From positions 1-64,000 of the forward strand of contig LYSV01000071.1 in the NCBI GenBank assembly GCA_001657315.1: a stretch of 64,000 nucleotides of DNA. The letters run 5' to 3'. Both the position numbers and the translations under genes were made by a program. This document shows positions 33,098-43,067 of the stretch, piece after piece (within the stretch, counting starts at the first letter, position 1; every line of letters starts with the position of its first letter). The notes below the pieces were generated by a model. It did no database searches and had not been told where the DNA came from. It saw nothing but the letters and a program-made list of their open reading frames with translations. The DNA is from Flammeovirgaceae bacterium BBD 1991-12 (GTDB taxonomy: Bacteria > Bacteroidota > Bacteroidia > Cytophagales > Cyclobacteriaceae).

Positions 33098-33423
33098 CCA
33101 GTCTCCTTTATTTCGTTCATTTTCAGGGTTTCGTTCCACCCAAAGATTTTTCGGTCTTTAAGTATTCGATATATTCTATCGGTAATACGTATGGCCTTGT
33201 CCTTTCCTTTTTGACCCGTTGTGGAGATCATAAAAATGCGGCCTGAACTGTACCAAACTAAAAAGGAGGTGTTTGGGAAAAGACTAAATTAGTTGCTGCA
33301 TACCTTTTCCAGGGCAATTTGTCCAGGAAAGGCATGCCGGTCTTGCGTTAAAACCTGAGTTTCGATAATCATTTCCGGCTTTGAGGATATCCAGGGTAGT
33401 TTTATCCATCACACTTAGTGAAC

Positions 33424-33485
33424 CTTTGTGCTTTCGTGCCTTTGTGGCCTGGAAAGCTTCGCCACAAAGGCACGAAAGCACAAAG
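33424..33485. repeat. Long palindromic intergenic element, perfect 25 bp arms, 12 nt spacer
   Basis: ctttgtgctttcgtgcctttgtggc (33424-33448) and gccacaaaggcacgaaagcacaaag (33461-33485) are exact reverse complements. Confidence 0.9.
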
Positions 33486-33653
33486 AATCACAAAAACATT
33501 TTCTTTCTCGTTTAATTCCAACGTATTATTAGATCGAAACTCAGGTTATAAGTGGATTGTCTGCCCCATGCATGGCTTCAGCAGAGACTGACTAAAGCAC
33601 TCAGACCCTAAACCTCCTTATCCTGTTTTCAAATAATTTACCTCACATCTGCT

Positions 33654-35420
33654 CTAATCAGCCGCTCCGTCCTTACTGCCTACCTGGTCCATGTCGTTCT
33701 TTCGCATGTATTCCAACAGTCCCCGCGCCTCATCGATCGGGATGTTTTGGTTGGGCATACGGGTGAGGCACTCCTCCAGCAGCTTTCGGGCTTCTTCATC
33801 CTCCTCGAGCATGACATCTACATTGGTGATCATATTCATGATCCACTCCGGCGATCGTTTGTTGGTGATCCCGGCCCAGCCGGGTCCTACCACACGTTCA
33901 GCATTCAGTTTATGACAGCCGGAGCATTTTGTTTCGAATGATTTTTTTCCAATACCGATCAGCCTGTCTACCAGGGGGTCAGTCAGCTGTATGTCCTCTA
34001 CCTGCCCTACTCCCTTAGATACTTCCTCCTTCGGAGTGGATTCCGGCTGGTCCGTTTCAGCATTTTTTGTTCCGCCACCACAGGCGAAAATCACCGAGCC
34101 TAAAGACAGCATAAAAACAGATTTGTAAACTTTCATTGCGATTTGGTTTAAGGTATTCAATTTAATTAACTCCATCACCTGACCCGTAAAGGCACAAAGC
34201 ACTCCCACAGGCAACAGGCTGCTGGCAATAAAAATAATTACATAATAACCAGGCATAAAGCCAAGTCCGGTCCAGAACATGGTTCCCTGACTGAACAAAA
34301 CAAGTTCCATCAGTACAAAACCCGCCAGTATCAACCACCAACCCACTTTCGAGATCAGCTTATTTGTAGTAAAATACTGCTTTTGCAAACCATAGGCAAT
34401 AAGAAACAGGGTGATCATCCCCAGTAGTATCAGGTGAAAGAACCCAATTACATACAAGCGTATGGTATAGGATATGACCGCTACGGAAGGAATGACCACC
34501 AATAATTGAATGATAACTTTCAAAACGAACGACAGCAGCGCCGCACGGCTGAAGATCCTTACCATCAGGTTTACATTGGACAAATACGCTCTACCTGCAG
34601 AGCGTACAATGCGAAGAAAAAAATACAATGCTCCTACCTGGAGTACCACACCCAGGCCGTTGACGTAAAACATTATTTCATCGGGTGCCGCCCATGACAA
34701 GGCCAGCGCGAAGGTTAGCAGTGTGGACAGCATCAGGAGCACAAAAAAGGTTTTATGATCCCTTGGGGAAAAGGAAATACCAAACTCTTCCATCACTCTG
34801 AAAAAGAGGGAAAGTGCCGCAAAAGTGAACCATCCGTTGAATTGAAAATGCAGAAAGAACTGAACGGATCCATGATAGTAGGCAAAATATTCATTCCCCT
34901 GAGACATGACCACTGCCAGCGACCAGATACCTGCCGTAGAAAGTACCAGCCAGAGGAGTGCCGCGCGGAAAAAAAGATCACCTCGTGACTTTAGCCATAC
35001 CTTGCGTACAAAGGCATAGGCGAGGAAAAGGTAAATAGTGGAAAAAACTATGGAAACCGGACCATAACCCTGAATAGGAAATGAAACCAGCATACCCAAA
35101 ATACTGGCCTGAGTTAAAAAAAACAGAATGAAAAAGGTCTTGTCCGGTGCACGGTCCACTGGACGATGGTAAAGAAAAACAGTAAGCAACAGATACAGCC
35201 AGCCCAGCATGGCCACATGAGAATGGCCATGAAGGACGTTCTTATAACTCAGGCCGGAGATCTCCTGGATAAATGCAAACCTGAGCAGTAGCCCGAGGCA
35301 GGCCGCCGCAAAAAGGTTAAAAAGAGGGACAATCCCCACCCATTTGTATTGGTTTACAAAAGAATTCATCCTGATTGGTCGAGTTCTATATTCAAATGAC
35401 AGATCCCGATGGGCTGCCAC
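33654..35420 (-). CDS. Polytopic (heme-copper-oxidase-like) membrane protein fused to a cytochrome c domain with an internal lipoprotein signal
   Basis: Many TM segments with VLHGHSHVAMLGWLYLL and FHLILLGMITLFLIAYG; then MKVYKSVFMLSLGSVIFACGGG and KCSGCHKLNAERVVGPGW (CxxCH). Confidence 0.8.
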   Translation of the reverse strand: MAAHRDLSFEYRTRPIRMNSFVNQYKWVGIVPLFNLFAAACLGLLLRFAFIQEISGLSYKNVLHGHSHVAMLGWLYLLLTVFLYHRPVDRAPDKTFFILFFLTQASILGMLVSFPIQGYGPVSIVFSTIYLFLAYAFVRKVWLKSRGDLFFRAALLWLVLSTAGIWSLAVVMSQGNEYFAYYHGSVQFFLHFQFNGWFTFAALSLFFRVMEEFGISFSPRDHKTFFVLLMLSTLLTFALALSWAAPDEIMFYVNGLGVVLQVGALYFFLRIVRSAGRAYLSNVNLMVRIFSRAALLSFVLKVIIQLLVVIPSVAVISYTIRLYVIGFFHLILLGMITLFLIAYGLQKQYFTTNKLISKVGWWLILAGFVLMELVLFSQGTMFWTGLGFMPGYYVIIFIASSLLPVGVLCAFTGQVMELIKLNTLNQIAMKVYKSVFMLSLGSVIFACGGGTKNAETDQPESTPKEEVSKGVGQVEDIQLTDPLVDRLIGIGKKSFETKCSGCHKLNAERVVGPGWAGITNKRSPEWIMNMITNVDVMLEEDEEARKLLEECLTRMPNQNIPIDEARGLLEYMRKNDMDQVGSKDGAAD

Positions 35421-35629
35421 AGTTACATCTCAACTCAATAAATATAAAGCTTGTTAAAGAGGTCGGGGATATTTGCAATCACTTAGCAAACTGATATTTA
35501 TCAGTTTACGAAAGAACGATTTTAAGCATATGGGCCGGATGTACTTCAGAAGAAAGTTATAAGAGGAAGTGGGGCAGATCAGACATCGATTTTTGTGATA
35601 ATCAGTGATTTAAGGCACAACTTCTCCGT

Positions 35630-36199
35630 TTACTGGCTTTCCTCAAGTCCGCTTACTCCACCACTTACTACAAATTTCATGGCAGCTGTGGCTTTCATAT
35701 TTAGCGGCTTCACTCTGTTTTTTTCTACAAGAAAATGATTCCCCGAGAAGTTATAGGAATGAGGCATATACACCGATACATACCCAGGCAGGTTGATCTC
35801 ATCCAGGTCTTCCCGGGTGATAAAACCCACCTTAAGTATCGTTCCGTAATCATCAAAGGATACCGTGACCGGTGCGTTGAACTTTTTATGGTCACCTACA
35901 AAAGCCCCTATAAGGTCTTTTATGGAGCTGTAGAGTATACTGACCAACGGTATTTTTGTAAAATACTTTTCAAACAGGACAAATATCGGTCTCGTGATAA
36001 AGAAAGAGGCGAGGTAACCCAGAACGGTGATGGCGCCAATTATGATCAAAAGACCCAGCCCCGGGATGTCCAGAGGAATAAGACCGTCCAGCCATTCCAG
36101 TCCCTGAAAGATGATATAGATCGTGAGCGCCAGAGGTACTACAAAGAGCAGGCCGCGCAGAAAATAGGTTACAAACCGGTTAAAGGTAAATTTACTCAT
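35630..36199 (-). CDS. DUF502 family membrane protein
   Basis: FVTYFLRGLLFVVPLALTIYIIFQGLEWLDGLI...IPLVSILYSSIKDLIGAF. Confidence 0.88.
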   Translation of the reverse strand: MSKFTFNRFVTYFLRGLLFVVPLALTIYIIFQGLEWLDGLIPLDIPGLGLLIIIGAITVLGYLASFFITRPIFVLFEKYFTKIPLVSILYSSIKDLIGAFVGDHKKFNAPVTVSFDDYGTILKVGFITREDLDEINLPGYVSVYMPHSYNFSGNHFLVEKNRVKPLNMKATAAMKFVVSGGVSGLEESQ

Positions 36200-36401
36200 G
36201 GAAGCTCCGTTTTGATAGTAGTTAATCCCATAAAATTATTCACTCTGAGACCAACATCACTATGAAGCCGGGAGGTTTTTAAGTTTCTGAGTAAGAATGG
36301 TTAAAGGCGGGCGGTTGGAAGAGCGTATAAAACCCCATTATAAAAAAGGAAGTAAGGTATCATCGTGCCATCAATTAAATCTGATGGCACGATGCTATAG
36401 T

Positions 36402-37340
36402 TTAAACCAGGCTCATTTCACCCAGTACACTGTTCATTTTTCTGACAGCTTCTGCGCTTTCATTGAACTTCGCCTGCTCTTGATCGGACAGCTTATAGTC
36501 CACGATCTTCTCCCAGCCGTTCCTTCCTACGATTACCGGTACGCCAATGCAGATATCGGACTGACCATACTCGCCATCAAGATATACACAACATGGGAAA
36601 AGCTTCTTTTGATCCCGTACAATGCTCTCAGCCAGGTAAGCTCCTGCCGCTCCGGGGGCATACCACGCTGAAGTACCGATAAGTTTGGTGAGCGTAGCTC
36701 CTCCTACCATAGTTTCCTTCACCACATGCTCCTGCTGCTCAGCGCTCAGAAAATCAGTCACCGGAGCGCTGTTGTAGGTAGCGTGATTGATCAAAGGGAT
36801 CATGGTAGTGTCACCATGACCGCCGATCACCACACCCTGCAGATCATTGGGAGAACAGCTTATAGCCTCAGATAACCGGTACTTGAACCGGCTGCTGTCC
36901 AGTATACCTCCCATACCTATTACTCGTTCCTTGGGAAGTCCGCTGGACTTCACGGAGAGATAAGTCATGGTATCCATAGGATTGCTTATCACCATCAGTA
37001 TAGTATTGGGAGAGTGCTTGAGGATGTTTTCAGTGACCGTTTTAACAATCCCGGCATTGGTGCCGATCAGCTCCTCACGCGTCATGCCCGGTTTTCTGGG
37101 AATACCCGAAGTAATGATCACAACACTGGAATCCGCAGTGGCAGTATAGTCATTGGTAGAACCGATCACCCTTGTGTCGTAACCGTTCAGGGTGGCACAC
37201 TGGTTCATGTCCATGGCCTTTCCTTCGGCCAGACCCTCTTTGATATCGAGGAGCACTACTTCTTCTACAAGTTGTTTTCTGGCGATATTTTCAGCACAGG
37301 TTGCGCCAACAGCTCCTGCACCTACAACAGTTATTTTCAT
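36402..37340 (-). CDS. mdh: Malate dehydrogenase
   Basis: KITVVGAGAVGATCAENIARK...SGIPRKPGMTREELIGTNAGIVK...VIGGHGDTTMIPL. Confidence 0.95.
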   Translation of the reverse strand: MKITVVGAGAVGATCAENIARKQLVEEVVLLDIKEGLAEGKAMDMNQCATLNGYDTRVIGSTNDYTATADSSVVIITSGIPRKPGMTREELIGTNAGIVKTVTENILKHSPNTILMVISNPMDTMTYLSVKSSGLPKERVIGMGGILDSSRFKYRLSEAISCSPNDLQGVVIGGHGDTTMIPLINHATYNSAPVTDFLSAEQQEHVVKETMVGGATLTKLIGTSAWYAPGAAGAYLAESIVRDQKKLFPCCVYLDGEYGQSDICIGVPVIVGRNGWEKIVDYKLSDQEQAKFNESAEAVRKMNSVLGEMSLV

Positions 37341-37426
37341 AGTGAAAAATATTTAAGGAGTACATAATAATTCGCCCGCAAAATTAACCATTGGAGCTGA
37401 TTATAGGTAAAGAAGATGGGTATAAA

Positions 37427-37966
37427 TTAGGAGCCATTCAAATAAACCTGACTTAGGTTGAAAAAACCCCCTGAGGCCTTGTAGGCATTGAATAAATTAG
37501 CGTTGTAGGAGTTGTATATTTCAGCCAGTGCTTCCAGCATTTTTACCTTTATTTTAGGGTTGCCGTCGAAGATATCAAATATGTTCCCCTGTGGGATAAC
37601 GTAGAACTCCGCTGTTTCTGAAGTAACAAAGGCGTTGAGCAGGCGTTTGGCCCCGTTCAGCAGGCAGCTCTCTCCCAAAGCAGTACCGGGGCCTACCCTG
37701 GTCAGGTTTTCAAAGCTGTCAGAATGGTCTATATCCAGCGACACCTCCCCTTTTTTCAAAAGGTAAAGCGCATGACTGGGGTCGCCCCTGAAAAAGACCA
37801 CCTCATCCTTCTCATATTTCCTGAGGTGCATATGGGGCAAAAACAAAAACATTTGCTTGTGATTCAGCTCCGAGAATAGCTTGAGGTTGGCGAGAAATAC
37901 AAAAGTGTTTTGTTCCTGTAAGGTATATGTCTTTTTGAATGGATTGATCATCTCAGATGACGTCAA
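37427..37966 (-). CDS. Cyclic nucleotide-binding domain protein
   Basis: YEKDEVVFFRGDPSHALYLLKKGEVSLDI...GPGTALGESCLLNGAKRLLNAFV. Confidence 0.87.
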   Translation of the reverse strand: MTSSEMINPFKKTYTLQEQNTFVFLANLKLFSELNHKQMFLFLPHMHLRKYEKDEVVFFRGDPSHALYLLKKGEVSLDIDHSDSFENLTRVGPGTALGESCLLNGAKRLLNAFVTSETAEFYVIPQGNIFDIFDGNPKIKVKMLEALAEIYNSYNANLFNAYKASGGFFNLSQVYLNGS

Positions 37967-39260
37967 TTTGATAAATACGTTGGGTCTTTGCAGTGACCTT
38001 GTACCGGTTATCCAGCCTGTGGCCCACTACCCATACAATGTCGTCGCCACTGACCAGCACACAAACCCTTTCTTTCAAGTTTAGGGGAATTTTGTTATCT
38101 ATCATAAAGTCGCTCACCTTTTTTTTACCGCCCATTCCCAGTGGGTAAAAATGATCCCCGGCCTCCCATCTCCTCAGTTTCAGCGGAAAGTTAAGCTTGT
38201 CCAGATCAATGCTGGCCCGTGTCGCTTCACGCGTGACCGGTGTATTGCCTCCCCTTATTTCAAAACGCAGGGAAACTAGTGCATTCATAACGGAACGATC
38301 TTCTTTTTGGATCATGACCTCCGACGGAGCCGGGACCACGGGGCTTACAATAAGACTGTCGCGGTCTATGTTCAGCTGCCATGACGTGCTTAAAAACCGT
38401 TTTCCCGTATTCCTGTCTACGGCTGCCTCAGCAATACTCTTCACCTGATCAAAATTAAAGCCAAAGGGCTCGAGAAGGTGCTCGAGTATCACCAGGTTTT
38501 GAACAGCCTCATGAGTGATCACCCAGTCCGTTCCTACCTTCCTCTTTAGTAATTTCACCTGATCTTCCAGCACATCTTTCAGGAGCCTCTCCGTAGCCTG
38601 CAGTTTCATCAGAGTATTCCTGAAAGTAGTCAGCAGGCCCGGGTTGATCTCACAGAGCAAGGGGATCACACGATTACGGATGAGATTCCGGCTGTACCTG
38701 TCAGAGGCGTTACTTACATCTTCTCTCCAGATTACCCCCTCCTGCCGGGCATACTCCATGATCTGTGCTTTGGTGAACGACAAAAGAGGACGTACCAGAT
38801 TCCCGTTTTTAGGTAGTATTCCCCTTAATCCGGCAAGCCCTGTTCCTTTCGTCAGGTTGAAAAGAACGGTTTCCAGGGAATCATCCAGATGATGGGCCAT
38901 GACCAGCCTGTCAAAAGGGTGGATAACTATCAGTTCGTCAAACCATGTATAACGCAGCTCCCGGGCAGCCATCTGAATGGAAATACCTTTTTCCCTGGCA
39001 TAATTCTTGGTATCAAAAAGCTTTGTGAAACACTGTGTCTTTATGGCCCGAGCCTTGTTTGAAACCATTTGTTCATCCTCATCGGAATCAGTCCCCCGCA
39101 GTTGGAAATTGCAATGGGCTACGGCAAAAGTGAATCCGGCAGCGTGTAGTAGATGCATCAGGGTCATGGAGTCCACTCCGCCACTTACCGCCAGTAGCAG
39201 GCGGTCACCTTTGGTAAACAACTGTTTATCTTCTATCTCTCTTAAAAACTCTTCAAACAT
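37953..39260 (-). CDS. tilS: tRNA(Ile)-lysidine synthase
   Basis: LLAVSGGVDSMTLMHLL PP-loop; FAVAHCNFQLRG; C-terminal FYPLGMGGKKKVSDFMIDNKIPL. Confidence 0.95.
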   Translation of the reverse strand: MFEEFLREIEDKQLFTKGDRLLLAVSGGVDSMTLMHLLHAAGFTFAVAHCNFQLRGTDSDEDEQMVSNKARAIKTQCFTKLFDTKNYAREKGISIQMAARELRYTWFDELIVIHPFDRLVMAHHLDDSLETVLFNLTKGTGLAGLRGILPKNGNLVRPLLSFTKAQIMEYARQEGVIWREDVSNASDRYSRNLIRNRVIPLLCEINPGLLTTFRNTLMKLQATERLLKDVLEDQVKLLKRKVGTDWVITHEAVQNLVILEHLLEPFGFNFDQVKSIAEAAVDRNTGKRFLSTSWQLNIDRDSLIVSPVVPAPSEVMIQKEDRSVMNALVSLRFEIRGGNTPVTREATRASIDLDKLNFPLKLRRWEAGDHFYPLGMGGKKKVSDFMIDNKIPLNLKERVCVLVSGDDIVWVVGHRLDNRYKVTAKTQRIYQIDVI

Positions 39261-39302
39261 CCCTGAGCGGAGTTTTTTACTTAGCTTTGCAACTTAACAA
39301 AC

Positions 39303-40970
39303 ATGGCCCAAATCAAAGTAAAAATAGCATTTATCTTTCTGCTGTCCGTAACTGTAGGAGGTACAGCCCTTGCCCAGAAAAAGGTAGAGTTGAAAAGGGC
39401 TGAAAACCTGTATGGCGGTGTGGACGAAAATGGTGAAAGCTTCAGCAGCCCGGTGGGAAGTGTGGTCTTCGAGCAAAATGAGACCACTATCTACTGTGAT
39501 TCAGCTATATTCTATGAAAGTACCAATGCCATACAGGCCTTTGGACGGGTAAAGATCACGGATGGTGATTCGGTCACTATTACCTCCAAAAGGCTTTTTT
39601 ATGATGGGTTCACCAAAAAGGCGGAGCTGCGGGAAAATGTGGTCTTCACCAAGCTCGATCAACTTACCCTGTACACTGAATTCCTGGATTACTACCGCAA
39701 TCAGCAGGAAGCACAATATTTCAATGGAGGTAAGCTGGTGGACAGCATCAATGTACTGACAAGTGAAAAGGGATATTACAGGGTAAACACCAATATGGCT
39801 TCGTTCAAGACCAATGTGGTAGGCACCAACCCTGACTACACTCTGGAATCCGATACGTTGCAGTATAACACCAAAACGAAAATTGTCTACTTCCGTGATA
39901 AAACCACCTTAACCGACGTAGAAGGTAGCGTATTCAACTATGAAGAGGGCCAGTACAACACCCGTATCAAAAGGTCAGACCTGGCATCAGGTGAAATAGA
40001 AAGTATATCCTACACCCTCACAGGGGATCAACTCTTTCTTGATGACATCCGAAAGTACTATACGGCCATTGGTAACGTGGAGATGATATCCAAGGAGCAG
40101 GATGTGATCATCACCGGCGACTCCAGCTTTTATGACCGGAAAAACGGTCTGGCCAAGGTATATGGCAATGCTTTGATGAAGAAAATAATGCAGCTTGATA
40201 CCCTGTACCTTACTGCAGACACACTCGTGGCCATAGAAAATGAAGATCCCTCAAAGGAAAGGATTTTGGCTTACCGGGATGTAAAAATATTCAAGCCTGA
40301 CCTTCAGGGCATATGCGATTCCCTGTCCTACATCAGTGTAGACTCCATTATTTACTTCTATAATGACCCCGTGCTGTGGACAGGAGAGAATCAAATGACT
40401 GCTGATTCCATTAATGTGGAAATTGCGAATAACACTATCGATAAGCTGAACATGAGAGTGAACTCATTTGTGGTATCCGAAGACAGCATCAGCAATTACA
40501 ACCAGATCAAGGGCAGGAATATGGTAGCCTTTTTCAATGACGGAGAGATCAAAAAAGTAGATGTGGACGGAAATGGCGAAAGCCTTTTTTTCGCACTGGA
40601 TGAAACAGACACCTATATGGTGGGTATGAACAAGATCATTTGCAGTAATATCACCATTAATTTCCTGCTGAATAAGGCCGATAATATTTCCTTCTACATA
40701 AAACCGGATGCCTCTTTTATTCCGCCGCATGAACTAAAAAGTGAAGACACACGGCTTAAGGGTTTTCAATGGCGTCATGAAGAAAAGCCTCTGCTTGCTG
40801 AAATGCTGGGGGAAAAACAACACGCCACACTGGAAATTGACGAAGAAACCAAGCCTGATCCAATACCTGAAGGCTTGCCGGAAAAAATAGAAAAAAAGAT
40901 CAATAAAGAAGATCTAAAGCCAGATCGGCTCCAAAAAAAGGGCAAAAAACTTAAAATCAATGAAAATTAA
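39303..40970 (+). CDS. OstA-like (LptA/LptD N-terminal-like) periplasmic protein
   Basis: VVFEQNETTIYCDSAIFYESTNAIQAFGRVKITDGDSVTITSKRLFYDG repeated OstA pattern. Confidence 0.85.
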   Translation: MAQIKVKIAFIFLLSVTVGGTALAQKKVELKRAENLYGGVDENGESFSSPVGSVVFEQNETTIYCDSAIFYESTNAIQAFGRVKITDGDSVTITSKRLFYDGFTKKAELRENVVFTKLDQLTLYTEFLDYYRNQQEAQYFNGGKLVDSINVLTSEKGYYRVNTNMASFKTNVVGTNPDYTLESDTLQYNTKTKIVYFRDKTTLTDVEGSVFNYEEGQYNTRIKRSDLASGEIESISYTLTGDQLFLDDIRKYYTAIGNVEMISKEQDVIITGDSSFYDRKNGLAKVYGNALMKKIMQLDTLYLTADTLVAIENEDPSKERILAYRDVKIFKPDLQGICDSLSYISVDSIIYFYNDPVLWTGENQMTADSINVEIANNTIDKLNMRVNSFVVSEDSISNYNQIKGRNMVAFFNDGEIKKVDVDGNGESLFFALDETDTYMVGMNKIICSNITINFLLNKADNISFYIKPDASFIPPHELKSEDTRLKGFQWRHEEKPLLAEMLGEKQHATLEIDEETKPDPIPEGLPEKIEKKINKEDLKPDRLQKKGKKLKINEN

Positions 40971-41103
40971 TCCCAAATCAGGCGTGTTCGGGCAAAAAGG
41001 TTACCAAAATGGCATTTTTTGGTATCTATTCAGCACTAAATTTCGTATATTCATCTGTTAACAAAATATAACGGTCGCTGTTAACCATTTATTGTATGCT
41101 AAT

Positions 41104-41814
41104 ATGAAAATATTTTTATCAGCTTTTTTTGCTTGTTTTCTGATCTCCGGGGTATGGGGTCAGAACTTCGAAGTAGTTGATAATAATATTACTCACAAAG
41201 GCAGTATCGGTCAGCAGATAAAAGCACCCGTCAAGATCAGGAACCTCACTGATAAGCCTATTCAGATCGTTGTAAGAAGACTGGATAAGGTTATTGGCAC
41301 AAGCCAGCAGAACTACTTTTGCTGGGATGGAGAATGTTACGATCCGAGCGTAGATGAGCTCCCTTTATCCAAACGGGTTGCACCGGGAGAAACTTCCGTA
41401 AAATTCGAAAGTGTTCTGGAGGCCGGACTGGTGGCGGGAATCAGCTCGGTCAAATATCTTATCTATGACAGAGATGATCCGGCCTATGCAGTAGAATACG
41501 AAGTAAATTATACCGTAAACGAGGACAGAGGTAAAAATGCCATTTTTAATTCTGAAGATCTGAGAATTAACGAGGTTTATCCCAATCCCGTGAGAGAGTA
41601 TGCTGTAATTGATTACAACATTCACAACGAGGAAATTGAGGCCAAGATCATGCTTCACAATGTTCTGGGTAGTGTGGTAGGTGAGTACGAGCTTTCATAT
41701 CTGGAAACGAAACTCAAGATCAATACAAGGGAACTGAACCCTGGTGTGTACTTCTACACCCTCTATCTCGATAACGATGGGGTCATCACCAAAAAGCTCA
41801 TTGTCAGAAAATAA
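41104..41814 (+). CDS. T9SS type A sorting domain-containing secreted protein
   Basis: C-terminal INEVYPNPVREYAVIDYNI...LNPGVYFYTLYLDNDGVITKKLIVRK. Confidence 0.9.
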   Translation: MKIFLSAFFACFLISGVWGQNFEVVDNNITHKGSIGQQIKAPVKIRNLTDKPIQIVVRRLDKVIGTSQQNYFCWDGECYDPSVDELPLSKRVAPGETSVKFESVLEAGLVAGISSVKYLIYDRDDPAYAVEYEVNYTVNEDRGKNAIFNSEDLRINEVYPNPVREYAVIDYNIHNEEIEAKIMLHNVLGSVVGEYELSYLETKLKINTRELNPGVYFYTLYLDNDGVITKKLIVRK

Positions 41815-41903
41815 ATATCCTTTCACCGGGTTTTTCGTATAGTTTTTGCAGGCGTTTCGTGTTTATTGTTTATTAGTTTGCTCTAACCTATATTTGCAAC
41901 CTT

Positions 41904-42716
41904 ATGTGGAATTGGGTGTTATTCAGGGGTTTTCTCGTCATTCTCACTACTTTAGCCGTTATTTCGTGCAGCAAATTCAGGAAAATTGAAAAAAGTACGG
42001 ACTGGCGGATAAAGTATGAAGCCGCTCTGAGATACTACGAAAACGAAGATTACTACAGGGCCACTGTGCTGTTCGATCAGATACTTCCGATAGTGCGGGG
42101 ATTGCCCGAGGGGGAAAAGGTCCAGTTCTATTCTGCCTATTCTCAGTATTATCAGAAATTCTACCTGCTTGCCTCACACCAGTTCAAGGTTTTCTATGAA
42201 ACCTATGCAAGAAGTGAATTTGCTGAAGAGGCTGAATTTATGTATGCCTATTCACTCTATGCCAATTCACCAGCCTACAATCTGGATCAGACAAGCAGTA
42301 TAGAGGCTGTGGTGGCCATGCAGAATTTCATCAATCGCCGTCCCCAAAGTGAATTCCGCGATGATGCCACAAAAGTGATTGACGATATCCAGCAAAAGCT
42401 GGAGAGAAAAGGCTATGAGAATGCAAAACAGTACTACAAGCTGGAGCGTTATGATGCGGCGGTGATCGCATTTGATAGTTTCAGCAATGATTTTCCGGAT
42501 TCGGAATTCAATGAAGAGATCGCCTTTTTAAAATTTATGGCGCAATACAACTGGGCTGAGAAGAGTATTACCTCCAAACAGCTGGAGAGGTATCAGCTGG
42601 CGAGGGAATATTACATCGAGTTCATCGATCGCTTTCCTACCAGTCAATACCTCAACGAAGCTGAAAAGAGATATGGCAACAGCCTGAATAAGATCAATGA
42701 ACTTGCAAAAAAATAA
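41904..42716 (+). CDS. bamD: Outer membrane protein assembly factor BamD
   Basis: TPR-like YENEDYYRATVLFDQILPIVRGLPEGEKVQFYSAYSQYYQKFYLLASHQFKVF; followed by rpoZ-coaBC-porD-recN. Confidence 0.88.
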   Translation: MWNWVLFRGFLVILTTLAVISCSKFRKIEKSTDWRIKYEAALRYYENEDYYRATVLFDQILPIVRGLPEGEKVQFYSAYSQYYQKFYLLASHQFKVFYETYARSEFAEEAEFMYAYSLYANSPAYNLDQTSSIEAVVAMQNFINRRPQSEFRDDATKVIDDIQQKLERKGYENAKQYYKLERYDAAVIAFDSFSNDFPDSEFNEEIAFLKFMAQYNWAEKSITSKQLERYQLAREYYIEFIDRFPTSQYLNEAEKRYGNSLNKINELAKK

Positions 42717-42730
42717 TAACAAAAACGAAT

Positions 42731-43054
42731 ATGGCTGCATACGCATCAATTGAAACAAGGGATATGGATAAGCTGGGGGAGAGCACCGGTAATGTTTATG
42801 AATCTGTAGCTATCATATCTCAACGGGCCCGTCAGATAGCGGTAAATGTGAAGGAAGAGCTGAATGCCAAGCTGGCGGAGTTTGCCTCCACCGTGGATAA
42901 TCTGGAGGAGATCTTTGAGAACAGGGAGCAGATAGAGATCTCAAAGTTCTACGAGCGACTACCGAAAGCTACCAACGTGGCTATCGAAGAGTTCCTTGAG
43001 GACAAAGTAATGTTCAGAGAAAGAGACGAAGAGCAGAACAAACTGGAATTTTAA
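42731..43054 (+). CDS. rpoZ: RNA polymerase omega subunit (Bacteroidota type)
   Basis: GNVYESVAIISQRARQIAVNVKEELNAKLAEF; syntenic position. Confidence 0.85.
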   Translation: MAAYASIETRDMDKLGESTGNVYESVAIISQRARQIAVNVKEELNAKLAEFASTVDNLEEIFENREQIEISKFYERLPKATNVAIEEFLEDKVMFRERDEEQNKLEF

Positions 43055-43067
43055 TTTTCACCATAGC

